Positions 43,011 through 53,329 of a DNA stretch of 64,000 nucleotides are shown one piece after another. The position numbers and the translations under genes were made by a program. Source of the stretch: G965240365 sp965240365 (lineage in GTDB: Bacteria > Pseudomonadota > Gammaproteobacteria > Eutrophobiales > Eutrophobiaceae); contig OZ251218.1 in assembly GCA_965240365.1 (NCBI GenBank), positions 2,170,001-2,234,000 on the forward strand. The letters run 5' to 3'. A model generated the notes under the pieces. It made no database searches, was not told the origin of the DNA, and saw nothing but the letters and a program-made list of their open reading frames with translations. The first letter of the stretch is position 1. Every line of letters begins with the position of its first letter.

Positions 43011-43276
43011 TCCGTCTGCCTGCCGGCAACAGGCAGGCAGACGGAACCGAATTTCATTTCACCCCCCGGCCTGCCACCCGCCAAAAACAGGCACAAAACA
43101 ACAACACTAAAAATAATTTCAGATTTTTATAAAAATAAACTTGCGAATCATTCATGCTACGTCTAAACTAGGGTTTTCCAATTAACCAAAGACACCAAAG
43201 GACTTCCAAAATGAAAACACTTTCAAACATGCTGCTCATGCTTTCTATCAGCGCGCCTCTGTTCGCCAACAACATT

Positions 43277-43310
<34 letters not shown>

Positions 43311-45136
43311 AAAATTAGCTGAGAACACCAGCACACAAGACTTTCCAGCCATCGACCAAACCTTTAATTCAACCGTTACCAACCCTAACAACACCCCGCT
43401 TATCGCGGACGCAACTGCTAATACCAACCCCGAATCCAAAGCAGAAGAATCCGAAATGCTGCCGCGCTTGACGGTAGCGGCAACTTCAATAGAAGAAATT
43501 ACCGTCACCGGCCAGAAGCCGAAACATACGCCGGTGGCCAGGTCACGCGCAGCGGCCGTATCGGTCTGCTCGGTAATAAAGACATCTTTGACACACCGTT
43601 CAGTATCAGCAGTTACACCGCCGAACTCATTGAGAATCAGCAGGCCAGAACGGTAGCCGATGTCATTCGGAATGATGCCTCGGCCCGTCTGGTAAGTGCT
43701 GGCCAGGGCTATTTTGAAAATATCACTATCCGGGGCTTTTATGTAGCCCAGTTCCACCTCAACACTCTATGACGGCCTGCCAAACTTGACTTCTTTCCGC
43801 TCAACGGTTCAGACCCTTGACCGGGTCGAGGTCTTCAAGGGACCCAATGCCCTGCTCAACGGCGCATCCGGTCGCGTGGGCGGCGTCATCAATCTGGTCC
43901 CCAAGCGTCCGACAGACACCACCCTGACCAGACTCACCGCCGACTACGATTATCAATCACGCCTCGGCATTCACGCCGACCTCAGCCGCCGCTTCGGTTC
44001 AAAAAAACAGTTCGGCGCCAGGCTCAATGCCATTTATCGTAATGGCGAAGGACGCCACCGAAGGCAACAAGGAAACATTTGGCGAAGTGGCTTTAGCCCT
44101 GGAATATCGCGGCGACAGACTCAAGCTGGAGACCATACTGGATTATTCTGACCGGGAGTTGCGAAGAGGGATCAGATTTTCTTTTTAAGCGGGAACGCCA
44201 CCGCGGCGCCCTCTGCGCCGGACCTTGAGAATGCCATTCAACAGCCCTGGGAGAAGTACAAAGCAAAAGCTGCCCCCGTGGCCTGCTCAGGGCGGAGTAT
44301 GCCCTCGGCCGGGACTGGGCCGCGTATGCGGCCTATGGCGCCCGGGGCTACGAAGAATATAGTGCGGACGATTGGCCGTAATCTCGGCGCCAGGGGAGAT
44401 TTTAATCCGCGCTTTGATTTCTTCCCAGAAAAGCACAACAACTCCGCCTGGAATGCCGGTATCAGGGGGCGATTTGAAACCTTCGGGGTCACGCATCAGC
44501 TCTCAATAGAAACCATGCGAACGAAGTATGAAGTTAGACGTTCCAAAAATGCTAGATTTTCAAGCCTGAATATCACCTCAAACCTCTACAATCCAGTGTT
44601 TTTTGCGCGCCCGGCCTTTGATGATTCAATCGGGGGCTGGGGCAAATGGAGTGAATCCCTCGAATCATCCATCGCCCTTGCCGACACCCTGGGCTTCCTT
44701 GATGAGCGCCTGCTCTTGACCGCCGGGGTCCGGCGCCAGAGTATTGAATCAAAATTCTTCAACTTCAGGACAGACGCACTCAGAAGCCAATACGACAAGT
44801 CAGCCATCACCCCGGCCTTCGGCCTGCTGGTCAAACCCTGGGACTTTGCCTCTCTCTATGGCAATTATATCGAAGCATTGGAACAGGGACCCACCGCGCC
44901 GATTGGAACCGCCAACGAAGGGGAAATATTCCCGCCATCCGTGACCAATCAGATTGAACTCGGCGTGAAGCTTGACCTGGATGGTCTTGGGCTAACGGCC
45001 GGGCTGTTTCAGATTGAGCGGCCAAACGGGATCACCGATGCCACAACTAACCGGTTCAGCGCCGATGGTCAGCAGCGCAATCGCGGGTTTGAACTGACAG
45101 CCTTTGGCGAACTGCGGCCAGACTTGCGCCTGCTAG

Positions 45137-46651
45137 GAGTCTGTCGGCTTTATGACGCCTCAATCACAAGCCGACGGCCGGCTGTCTCCAGAGAAACGGG
45201 GCCGTCAGCATCCCAAACCCATCTGAATCAAGGCCTCAAGAGAAATGGCTTCTTCCGCACATTCAGCAGGACATGACGCTTCAGATTCCAGGCCAGCATA
45301 CCAGAGTCCATTCTCCGCTGGCCGCCGCGCGCCCGCGTACATGAAATTGCCGGAATCCCAATACGCTCTTGATAATCCCAAACACCGCCACCGTCGATTT
45401 ACGCTTGGCGTAGATCGCTTTCCCCTCCGGGGTGCGCAGCCGATGCGCCATCGCCGTATGACCCGGTCGGCGTCTTGCGGGCACGGTGCAGGTACGGCCA
45501 AGCGTTTCCCAGGGCAGGTTATGGGGTTCACGACCCACAGCAATATAGGGCGTGGCCTCGGCCTTTTCACAGTACTTCACATTATCCTCACTGAAATAGC
45601 CCGCATCCGCCAAGACGCTATCGACTGAACCCAGACGCGCCTCCAGGGCCTTCAAGCTCTTCAGGGTCGGCTTGAGTTCCTGGTAATCGTTCGGGCCGTA
45701 AGGTGGTTTTCGACAATCAGGTGGGTCTCGACATCCACCGCCGCCATTGTACGCCTGCACAAACCCCTGCGAGGTAATGATGCGCGATTCCTTGTCGGTG
45801 AAGTTCACCTGATCCTTAGCGCGCGGCCCCGGTTGTGGCGCTTTGGGGGGCTTGCTGGGGTCTTGCGACCCTCGCTTCTTTGGCTTTTTTAGCTTCGCCT
45901 CATAGTCGGCCTGTTCCGCCTCAAAGCGCTCCTGCGCGCGACGCGCGATCTGTGCTTTGGCTTTCTGGATCGCCGCCACCGCGCTTCCCGACGCGCCAAC
46001 TCCTCCGGTATCTCCATGCCGGCATCGTCCTCGGCATCATCTGCCTGTTGCGCGCGCTTCATCAGTTCCTCGACCTCGCGCTTCAACTGCGCTTCCAGCT
46101 TGTTCGCATGCGCCCAACTCACCGCCTTGTGCTTGCTCGCGTTGGCTTTGACCTTGGTGCCGTCCAGACTCACGTTGCCCAGCTTGAACAGACCGGCTGT
46201 CTTGGCCAGCACCAAAAGCTGCACGAACCGGCCTTGCAACTCGCCCAGAAAGCGTTTGCGAAACGTGGCAATGGTGTCGTGGTCGGGATGGCTGTCCCCA
46301 GTGATAAACCGAAACGCCAACGAATCGTACGTGGCCTGCTCCAGCTTACGGCTGGAAAACACCCCGGTGGCATAGCCATAAAACAGCAGCGCCAGCAGTA
46401 CAGCCGGGTGGTAGGGGGGCTTGCCCACACCGCGGTAAGCGCTCTCCAGAACCCGCAGGTCCAGTTGGTCGACCATCTCGACTACAAAACGGGCCAGATG
46501 CTTCTGCGGCAACCAGTCTTGTAAGGAGGGCGGTAACAGATAGGCCGTGTCACGATTGATCGTTCGAAATTTGCCTGACATTGGCTGCTTGATTCTCTAT
46601 AGTGGAAAACCTGACAGTTTACCTGATAGAACACCTAAATCCGACAGACTC
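45137..46651 (-). mobile_element. IS1182-family insertion sequence (degenerate transposase)
   Basis: 1515 bp bounded by 11-bp inverted repeats GAGTCTGTCGG (45137-45147 and 46641-46651) and by a 4-bp target duplication CTAG (45133-45136, 46652-46655). Removing the IS and one CTAG restores the receptor frame (LRLLGGFTYLD). The transposase runs leftward from 46581: its N-terminal half ends near 45980 in one frame (FRTINRDTAYLLPPSLQDWL, NVSLDGTKVKANASKH) and continues in another (LADAGYFSEDNV, STVAVFGIIKSVLGFRQFHV). A further compensated frame slip lies near 45720-45760. DDE residues can be recognised, but the gene is broken. Confidence 0.93.
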
Positions 46652-47056
46652 CTAGGTGGGTTCACTTATCTGGACAGTAAACTGACCCGCACACAGGGCG
46701 GCAGGTTTGACGGCAAGACGTACGCACGGAGTGCCGGGATTCGCGGCCGTGCTGAACCTGGAATACGATACGCCTATTCTTCCCGGCCTGACACTAACGG
46801 CCCGCGCCGAGCATGTGGGCAGCCGGTTTGTCAGGACGGACAATAGCCTGAAAGTACCCGCCTACCAGCTTTACGGCCTTGGCGCGCGTTATCAACAGAC
46901 GCTGGGCGACAAGGCATTCACCCTGCGATTGAATATAAACAATCTCCTTGGTGAAGACTATTGGATCGCTTGGGCGGGCGTAACAGCCTTCTTTCCCCAG
47001 GCGCGCCCAGAAGCATAAATTTGTCATTCATGATGGATTTCTAAGCCCTGCCTGCC

Positions 47057-47183
47057 TTCCCCCCTCCCCAACCCTCCCCCCGCCGGGGGGAGGGAGAGTG
47101 CAACCCTGCTCCTTTCCAGCAGGTAGTCAGGGCAGGCGCAGCCTTGCTCCTCCCCCCAGCGGGGGGAGGCCGGGAGGGGGGAA
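47057..47183. repeat. GC-rich palindromic repeat
   Basis: Outer arms TTCCCCCCTCCC (47057-47068) and GGGAGGGGGGAA (47172-47183) enclose two inner CCCCCC/GGGGGG hairpins and an AGCAGG/CCTGCT pair. It lies between the pseudogene end and the DUF3649 gene. Similar elements are common in proteobacterial intergenic DNA; some act as terminators. Confidence 0.65.
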
Positions 47184-47300
47184 TTCTACCGGGCCTGTTT
47201 AATCGCCGTATCAATAACATCTCGACAAACACGCGCCATTATAATATTTTGCCGCCTGCAAATGCTTCCCAGTTCAATCAGCCAAAATATCAAGCATAAA

Positions 47301-47660
47301 ATGCAGACAAAGACCAAGCTGCCTGACCCGCCCTTTTCATCCCGGCGCGCGCTGCTCTGGCGCGTATTTTCGGGCGGCGCGCAATGGCCCGCGCTCGGGC
47401 AACGCCTGTTGCTGGCGCTGGTCGGCGGCTATTTCCTGAGCGCGGCGCTGGCGGCGCTCCTGGCGCTGGGCCTCGGCCGGCTTATGCCGCGCGGCGAGGC
47501 GGCAATGCTGATGGCGATGTGCGCCTTTATCATCTATCTGTTTCTGCTGCTCTGGGCCTTTGCCGAGCGGCGCCTGGCGCGGCTGTGGCTGGTGCTCGGC
47601 GGCGGCGCGGGCGCGGCGCAACTGGCCCTGTGGGCGCTCAAGGCCCCGGCGGGCGGCTGA
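47301..47660 (+). CDS. Small membrane protein, DUF3649-like, of an iron-uptake trio
   Basis: 119 residues from the ATG at 47301. Three hydrophobic segments (about residues 30-55, 62-82 and 90-110) with positive residues between them. Low-complexity Ala/Leu composition limits recognition. I assign DUF3649 mainly from length, topology and from the following PepSY and DUF3325 genes, which together form a conserved trio beside siderophore receptors. It probably belongs to a periplasmic or inner-membrane iron-reduction module; no enzyme motif is visible. Confidence 0.6.
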   Translation: MQTKTKLPDPPFSSRRALLWRVFSGGAQWPALGQRLLLALVGGYFLSAALAALLALGLGRLMPRGEAAMLMAMCAFIIYLFLLLWAFAERRLARLWLVLGGGAGAAQLALWALKAPAGG

Positions 47661-47661
47661 G

Positions 47662-49212
47662 ATGGGGCCGGACCTGCGCGCGGCCATGAACTGGCTGCAT
47701 ACCTGGGCCGGCCTGGCGCTGGGGGCGATCCTGTTCGCCATCTTCTGGATGGGCACGCTCAGCGTCTTCGACCGCGAGATCGATCGCTGGATGATGCCCG
47801 ACACGCGCCTCGCCACAAACGCGCCGCCCGCCTGGCCCGCGCTCATCGACAGCGCCCGCGCGCTGGCCCCTGATTCGCCGTCCTGGGGCTTCGTCATGCC
47901 AAGCCCGCGCGCGCCGACAGCGCGCTTTTATTACCGCGCCGCCGATGGCAATTTCGGTTTTCGCGACCTCGACCCCGGCGCCGGGGCCGCGCTGCCCGAG
48001 GCCGGCACCCTGGCCGGCACGGGCTTTATCTTCCCGTTTCACTTCCGCCTGCACCTGCGCTTTTGGGACCTCGGCTACTGGCTGGTGGGGCTGGCCGGCA
48101 TGGCGATGCTGGTGTTGCTGGTCTCGGGCGTGATCATCCACCGCAAGATTTTCGCCGAGTTCTTCACCTTTCGCCACCAGCGCAAACTGCCGCGCGCCAG
48201 CCTCGACCTGCACAATCTGACCGGCGTGCTGGGCCTGCCGTTTCACTTTGTCATGGCGCTCTCGGGCCTCATCATCTTCTTCGGCATCTATTTCCCCGGC
48301 GCCATCAACGCGCTTTACGGCGATGACCGCGCCGCCTTCAACCGCGAGGTCTTTGGCAGCTTTCAGCGCGAGGCGGCGGGCGCGCCCGGCCCGCTTGGCT
48401 CGATAGAGGCCATGAGCGCCGAGGCGGCCCGCCGCTGGCAGGGCGAGCCGCCCTATTTCGTGCGCATCTGGCATCCGGGGGACGCCAACGCCACGGTCGA
48501 ACTGCGCCGCAGCCGCGCCCGCTCCATCGACATGAATGTCGATACCCTGCATTTCGATGCGGCCACGGGCGCGCTGCTGCATGAGCACCGCGCCGCGCCC
48601 GTTGTGCATGTGCAGCGCTTTATCGCCGGTCTGCACTTCATCCAGTTCGAGCACTGGCCGTTGCGCTGGATCTACTTTGTGCTCGGTCTGTCCGGCTGCG
48701 CCATGATCGCCACGGGCTATGTCTATTGGCTGGAGGCCCGGCGCCGGCGCCACGCGGCCAAGGGCGTGCCGGGCATGCGGCTGGTGGCGGGGCTGACGGT
48801 CGGCGCCGTCACGGGGATCCTGATCGCAACCCTGGTCTTTTTTATCGTCAACCGGCTGCTGCCGGCGGGCGCGGCGTTCCTGGGCTATGAACGGGCCGCG
48901 CTTGAGGTCTGGGCCTTTTATCTGGCCTGGCTGGCCGCCTTCGCCCACGCCTGGGCCCGGCCCGGGCGGGCCTGGCGGGAACAATGCTGGGCGATCGCGG
49001 CGCTGGCCGCGCTCACGCCGCCGCTGAACTGGGCAAGCACGGGCGATCACCTCGCCCGGACGCTGGCCGCGGGCTACTGGCCCGTGGCCGGCATGGACCT
49101 GATGCTGTTCGCGGGTAGCGCGCTGGCGGCCATGACAGCGCTGCGCCTGCAACGGCCCGTGGCGGCCCCGGACGCGCGCCGCGCCGCCCTGGAGGCCGCC
49201 AACCGGGCCTGA
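47662..49212 (+). CDS. PepSY-associated transmembrane protein (putative ferric-siderophore reductase)
   Basis: 516 residues from the ATG at 47662, one base after the previous stop. N-terminal helix MNWLHTWAGLALGAILFAIF, further helices near 145-170, 195-225, 340-365 and several towards the C-terminus, with a large periplasmic part between the first two pairs. Conserved His residues in LHTWAGL, FHFRLHLRFW, DLHNLTGVLGLPFHF and VQRFIAGLHFIQFEHW suggest haem binding, as in PepSY_TM (PiuB/FoxB-type) proteins that reduce ferric siderophores. It lies in the operon with DUF3649 and DUF3325 genes. Substrate unknown. Confidence 0.85.
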   Translation: MGPDLRAAMNWLHTWAGLALGAILFAIFWMGTLSVFDREIDRWMMPDTRLATNAPPAWPALIDSARALAPDSPSWGFVMPSPRAPTARFYYRAADGNFGFRDLDPGAGAALPEAGTLAGTGFIFPFHFRLHLRFWDLGYWLVGLAGMAMLVLLVSGVIIHRKIFAEFFTFRHQRKLPRASLDLHNLTGVLGLPFHFVMALSGLIIFFGIYFPGAINALYGDDRAAFNREVFGSFQREAAGAPGPLGSIEAMSAEAARRWQGEPPYFVRIWHPGDANATVELRRSRARSIDMNVDTLHFDAATGALLHEHRAAPVVHVQRFIAGLHFIQFEHWPLRWIYFVLGLSGCAMIATGYVYWLEARRRRHAAKGVPGMRLVAGLTVGAVTGILIATLVFFIVNRLLPAGAAFLGYERAALEVWAFYLAWLAAFAHAWARPGRAWREQCWAIAALAALTPPLNWASTGDHLARTLAAGYWPVAGMDLMLFAGSALAAMTALRLQRPVAAPDARRAALEAANRA

Positions 49213-49217
49213 GATTC

Positions 49218-49535
49218 ATGCTTATGCTGATGGCGCTCTCGCTCACGGCCTACCTCGGCTTTGCGCTGCTGGCGCTCAGTCAGGCGCGGCCCCGGCGGCG
49301 GCTGGGTCTGGCGGCCGAACTCGGGCGCGGGCGGCGGATCGGCCTGCGTCTGGCCGGCGGTCTGCTGTTGGTCCTGGCGCTGGTGCTGGCGCTCTTGCGC
49401 GACGGGCCGGGCTTCGGCGGCCTGCTGTGGGCCACGGCGGTCAGCCTTGCGGCTTTGGCGGTGGCCTTCACGCTCAGTTGGCAGCCGCGCCTGCTCGGCC
49501 TGCTGGCCGGGGTGCTGCCCGGTAGGCGGGAATGA
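49218..49535 (+). CDS. DUF3325-like small membrane protein
   Basis: 105 residues, three hydrophobic segments (about 2-20, 40-62 and 68-92) with a basic cytoplasmic loop. It starts five bases after the PepSY gene. It matches DUF3325 in size and in its constant position at the end of the trio; residue-level motifs are weak. The 3' end runs into the R2 array, and the last residues (GVLPGRRE) may already derive from it. Confidence 0.6.
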   Translation: MLMLMALSLTAYLGFALLALSQARPRRRLGLAAELGRGRRIGLRLAGGLLLVLALVLALLRDGPGFGGLLWATAVSLAALAVAFTLSWQPRLLGLLAGVLPGRRE

Positions 49536-49544
49536 CAGCCAAAA

Positions 49545-50510
49545 CAACACCCCGTTGTCATTTATGGACAGGATGTCCTGTATGCGGCGAGAGGGCACGC
49601 CTACAGGGATGTAGGTGGTAGAGCGGCGTCTGGAACAAGCCGCCGAGGACGCCCGTAGCCGCCCGGCGAAGGACGGAATCCAGGAGGGTGGGCCGGGATG
49701 TGATATGAGCGACAGTCCTGCCTGATTGTCATTCCCGCTAAAGCGGGAATGTATTTCATAAACCACTGGATTCCAGCTTTCGCTGGAATGACGGCGGGGG
49801 CGATAGGCGCATTATGAGTAATATTAACGACACCGTAGCCAGGATACCTGACGCCTTATTTTAGACGAGGTGACCCCGCATTCCTGCTAAAGCCCTGCCT
49901 GTTGCAGGCAGACAGGATGACGGAAGCTAAAACAACACCCCGTTGTCATTCCAGCGAAAGCTGGAATCCAGGAGGGCGGGCCGGGATGTGATATGAGCGG
50001 CAGTCCTGCCTGATTGTCATTCCCGCTTACGCGGGAATGTATGACATAAACCACTGGATTCCAGCTTTCGCTGGAATGACGACGGGGGCGATAGGCGCAT
50101 TATGAGCGATATTAACGATACCGTGGCCAGGATACCTGACGCCTTATTTTAGATGAGGTGACCCTGCCTTCCTGCTAAAGCCCTGCCCGTAGCAGGCAAA
50201 CAGGATGACGGAAAGCCAAAACAACACCTCGTCGTCATTTATGGACAGGATGTCCTGTATGCGGCGAGAGGGCAGGACGCCCGTAGCCGCCCGGCGAAGG
50301 CCGGAATCCAGGAGAGGGCGGGCCGGGATGTGAAATGGGCGCCAGTCCTGCCTGATTGTCATTCCCGCCCAGGCGGGAATGTATGACATAAACCACTGGA
50401 TTCCAGCTTTCGCTGGAATGACGGCGGGGGCGATAGGCGTATTATGAGTGACACTAACGATACCGTGGCGAGGATACCTGACGCTTTATTTTAGATGAGG
50501 TAGCCTCGCC
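49545..50510. repeat. Array of three R2 repeats
   Basis: Three tandem R2 units (about 49549-49880, 49935-50180 and 50221-50510), each made of a GTTGTCATT head, a GGTGGTAGAGCGGCGTC-type hairpin block (missing in the second, shortened in the third), a CATTCCCGC/GCGGGAATG hairpin, a CTGGATTCCAGCTTTCGCTGG block and a tail ending GATGAGGTGACCCT. Spacers carry CCTGCCTGTTGCAGGCAGA-type palindromes. The last unit forms the 3' end of dapE. No gene lies in this 918-bp gap. Confidence 0.88.
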
Positions 50511-51647
50511 CCCGTCTGGCAGTAAAAGCAGTTCCAGGATACGGAAATAGACAGCGGCGAGTTTGTCGAGATCAGCGACCTTGACGCATTCGTTGACCTT
50601 GTGAACGCTCTGGTTGATCACCCCGAGTTCGATGACTTCGGCCCCGCCGGGCGCGATAAAGCGGCCGTCCGAGGTGCCGCCCCCGGTCGAGCATTGGGTG
50701 TCCAGCGCGCAGACTTCCCTGATCGCCTGTTTGCCGGCCTCGATCAGTCTGCCGGATTTTGTCAAAAACGGCAGCCCGGATAATCGCCATTCGATGGCAT
50801 AGTCAAGTTGATGTTTATCCAGCAGGGCAAGCACGCGCCGCTTGATGGCGGCCTCGCTGAGTGCAGGTGAAAAACGAAGGTTAAACAGGATCGACAGGCT
50901 GCCGGGAATGACATTTTCAGCGCCGGTCCCCGCCTTGATATTGGAGATCTGAAAGGTCGTGGGCGGGAACGCCGCGTTGCCCTGATCCCATTTTAGCGCC
51001 GCTATTTCAGCCAGAAATGCGCTGGCCTCATGCACCGGATTTTTTGCCGTTTCGGGATAGGCAACGTGTCCCTGGACGCCCTTTATCCGCAGTTTGCCGT
51101 TCAGTGAACCGCGCCGGCCGATGCGGATGACATCGGCCAGTTGCCCGGCGCTTGAGGGTTCGCCGACCACGCACCAGTCGATATGGATCTGCCGCTCGCC
51201 GAGGTAGTCCATGACCCGGCGGGTGCCATTGACCGCGGGGCCTTCTTCATCGCTGGTGAGCAAAAGGCCGATGGTGCCCGGATGATCGGGATATTGGCCG
51301 GCAAAGTCCGCGGCCGCCGACACCATTGCCGCGATGCCGCTCTTCATGTCCGCCGCGCCGCGCCCATACAGATAGCCGTCGCGTATTTCGGCCTGAAACG
51401 GGTCAGACTGCCATTCCTCAAGCGGACCGGTTGGCACGACATCGGTATGCCCGGCAAAGACAAACAGCGGCCGGCCGCGGCCATGCGTCAACCAGAGATT
51501 ATCAACCTCCGCAAAGCGGAGCCGGGTCGCGCGGAACCCCGGCTTTTCCAGCCGTCTGGCGATGAGCCCCTGACAACCGGCATCGTCGGGCGTGACCGAG
51601 CGGCGCTCAATCAACTCAATCGCGAGCTTTACTGTCTCTGTCATCAA
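50454..51647 (-). CDS. dapE: DapE: succinyl-diaminopimelate desuccinylase
   Basis: 397 residues (family about 375-380). A di-zinc M20 peptidase-like enzyme of lysine and peptidoglycan precursor synthesis. Metal ligands are visible in VFAGHTDVVPTG (His), GRGAADMKSGIAAMV (Asp), TSDEEGPAVNG (catalytic Glu plus Glu) and the late His in NQSVHKVNECV. The last 18 residues (GEATSSKIKRQVSSPRYR) are encoded by the R2 repeat, which replaced the normal stop; the core ends at FRILELLLL. It stands alone on the minus strand between repeat arrays. Confidence 0.95.
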   Translation of the reverse strand: MMTETVKLAIELIERRSVTPDDAGCQGLIARRLEKPGFRATRLRFAEVDNLWLTHGRGRPLFVFAGHTDVVPTGPLEEWQSDPFQAEIRDGYLYGRGAADMKSGIAAMVSAAADFAGQYPDHPGTIGLLLTSDEEGPAVNGTRRVMDYLGERQIHIDWCVVGEPSSAGQLADVIRIGRRGSLNGKLRIKGVQGHVAYPETAKNPVHEASAFLAEIAALKWDQGNAAFPPTTFQISNIKAGTGAENVIPGSLSILFNLRFSPALSEAAIKRRVLALLDKHQLDYAIEWRLSGLPFLTKSGRLIEAGKQAIREVCALDTQCSTGGGTSDGRFIAPGGAEVIELGVINQSVHKVNECVKVADLDKLAAVYFRILELLLLPDGGEATSSKIKRQVSSPRYR

Positions 51648-51784
51648 TCACCCCGGCATGGCGCGCCCAAAGGTGGGCCAGTATCGTATATTTTTGTTGG
51701 GATTACGAATGACTTATGCCGGGGGCCATGCTATTTTTAAGCAGTGGAGCGATCAGCATGAGTGAACAATTTACTGCATTTGAT

Positions 51785-52155
51785 GCCGTTTGCAGACAGG
51801 ATGACGGAAAGCCATGAAACAACACCTCGGTGTCATTTATGGACAGGATGTCCTGTATGCGGCGAGAGGGCACGCCTACAGGACGTAGGTGGTAGAGCAG
51901 TGTCTGGAACAAGCCGCCGAGGAAGCCCGTAGCCGCCCGGCGAAGGCCGGAATCCAGGAGGGCGGGCCGGGATGTGAAATGAGCGCCAGTCCTGCCTGAT
52001 TGTCATTCCCGCTTACGCGGGAATGTATGACATAAACCACTGGATTCCAGCTTTCGCTGGAATGACGATGGGGGCAATAGGCGCATTATGAGCGATACTA
52101 AACGATACCGTGGCCAGGATAACTGACGCCTTATTTTAGATGAGGTGACCCTGCC
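51785..52155 (+). repeat. R2 repeat, full-length copy
   Basis: The most complete single R2 unit in the window, with all blocks in order from CGGTGTCATTTATGGAC (about 51828) to GATGAGGTGACCCTGCC (52155). It fills most of the 740-bp gap between divergent dapE and the Anbu gene. 52156-52388 has no gene I can support and should hold the promoter of the Anbu unit. Confidence 0.88.
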
Positions 52156-52388
52156 GACAAAAGCTATATTGCCCATGCCCTGGGTGTGGTCGCCTGCGCA
52201 AACAGCATGTTTAGGGCGGGGCGTTTTTCGTAAAATTTCAGAAAAAACAATAAATAACAATAACTTATGTGTCTTTATGCCATGCCGCGCTATCGAATTC
52301 AGGATTTCCTGCTTGACGCGGGCTTGTAAAGCCTACTACATTTATCAGACACTACCTCTAACACAACCAGAATAAAGTTGAATGAGCT

Positions 52389-53144
52389 ATGACTTGTTGC
52401 GTCGCTATCGCGCTTAGAGACGGTCTTATTTTCGCCTCTGATTCACGCACTAATGCCGGTGTTGACAGTGTCAGCACCTACAGCAAGATGTATGGTTTCG
52501 GGGCGCCGGGCGAACGCCAGTTTATATTGCTGGCGGCGGGCAATCTTGCCACGACCCAGGCGGTCGTGAAACAGATCAAGCATGACATTAAGCAGCAGGC
52601 CGCCATCCAGTTGATGAACGTGAGCAGCATCAGCGATGCGGCCGAATACATCGGCGAGATCAGCCAGAATCAGCAGGAGAAAACAAAGACGGGCGGTATC
52701 AATGTGGAGGCCAATTTTATAATCGGCGGTCAGGTCGGGCAGGGTGAACCCGCGGTTTATATGGTTTATCCGCAAGGCAATTACATCACGACCTCGGAGG
52801 ACACGGTTTATCTGCAAATCGGCGAGGATAAATACGGCAAGCCGATACTGGACCGAATCCTGGAGGCGGATGCCAGCCTCGAAACCGCCGCGATGTGCGC
52901 GCTGGTGTCCATAGATTCCGCCATGCGCAGTAATCTGACCGTCGGCCCGCCCATTGAACTGAGCGTGTATGAGGCCGGCAGCCTGCAACCGGGCCGCTAT
53001 TACCGTTTTAATGAAGACAGCGAATATTTGCGTCAGTTAAAGCGCAATTGGCACAGGCTGCTCAAGGAAGCCTTCAAGCAACTCCCCCCCGTGGCCTGGA
53101 GCAGCACCTGGGACAAAGAGGATCAATCGGAGCTTTCATCCTGA
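52389..53144 (+). CDS. anbu: Anbu: bacterial proteasome-related peptidase
   Basis: 251 residues. Ntn-hydrolase fold of the 20S beta-subunit type (COG3484). After Met comes Thr2, the expected nucleophile (MTCCVAIALRDGLIFASDSR), with the conserved SDSRTNAGVD and Lys region (YSKMYGF). ALVSIDSAMRSNLTVGPPIEL is typical of Anbu. Anbu forms open helical rings and its substrates are unknown. Its usual neighbours are a transglutaminase-like protein, a circularly permuted ATP-grasp protein and an alpha-E protein, all present here, which suggests a peptide-tagging or amide-ligation system. Confidence 0.92.
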   Translation: MTCCVAIALRDGLIFASDSRTNAGVDSVSTYSKMYGFGAPGERQFILLAAGNLATTQAVVKQIKHDIKQQAAIQLMNVSSISDAAEYIGEISQNQQEKTKTGGINVEANFIIGGQVGQGEPAVYMVYPQGNYITTSEDTVYLQIGEDKYGKPILDRILEADASLETAAMCALVSIDSAMRSNLTVGPPIELSVYEAGSLQPGRYYRFNEDSEYLRQLKRNWHRLLKEAFKQLPPVAWSSTWDKEDQSELSS

Positions 53145-53329
53145 GTTGTCGAAATCTGGAAGCCATTTCAAGCCCCGTTAGTCCTTTCCGGATTCCGCGG
53201 CCAGGTTTCATACCCGTCTCCCGCGCGGCCGGGAAAAGCAGCGATTAACAGCCACGAGAACCCCCGCTTGCGTTATCATGCCCCTGTTTTTCAATTTGCC
53301 TTTACCGAACTAAATCCGGGGCCGCTCAC

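Noticed and set aside
43120..43190. Fur box upstream of the broken receptor
   Set aside because: An AATCATT core is present, but the match to the 19-bp consensus is too weak to report as a site.
47638..49152. 504-codon open frame antisense to the PepSY gene
   Set aside because: It is a shadow of a GC-rich Ala/Arg-rich gene; composition is low complexity, and the sense frame has clear membrane helices and family motifs.
49545..50510. Repeat array that could be mistaken for a CRISPR
   Set aside because: Units are 250-330 bp with internal hairpins and block loss; there are no short regular repeats with unique spacers and no cas genes.
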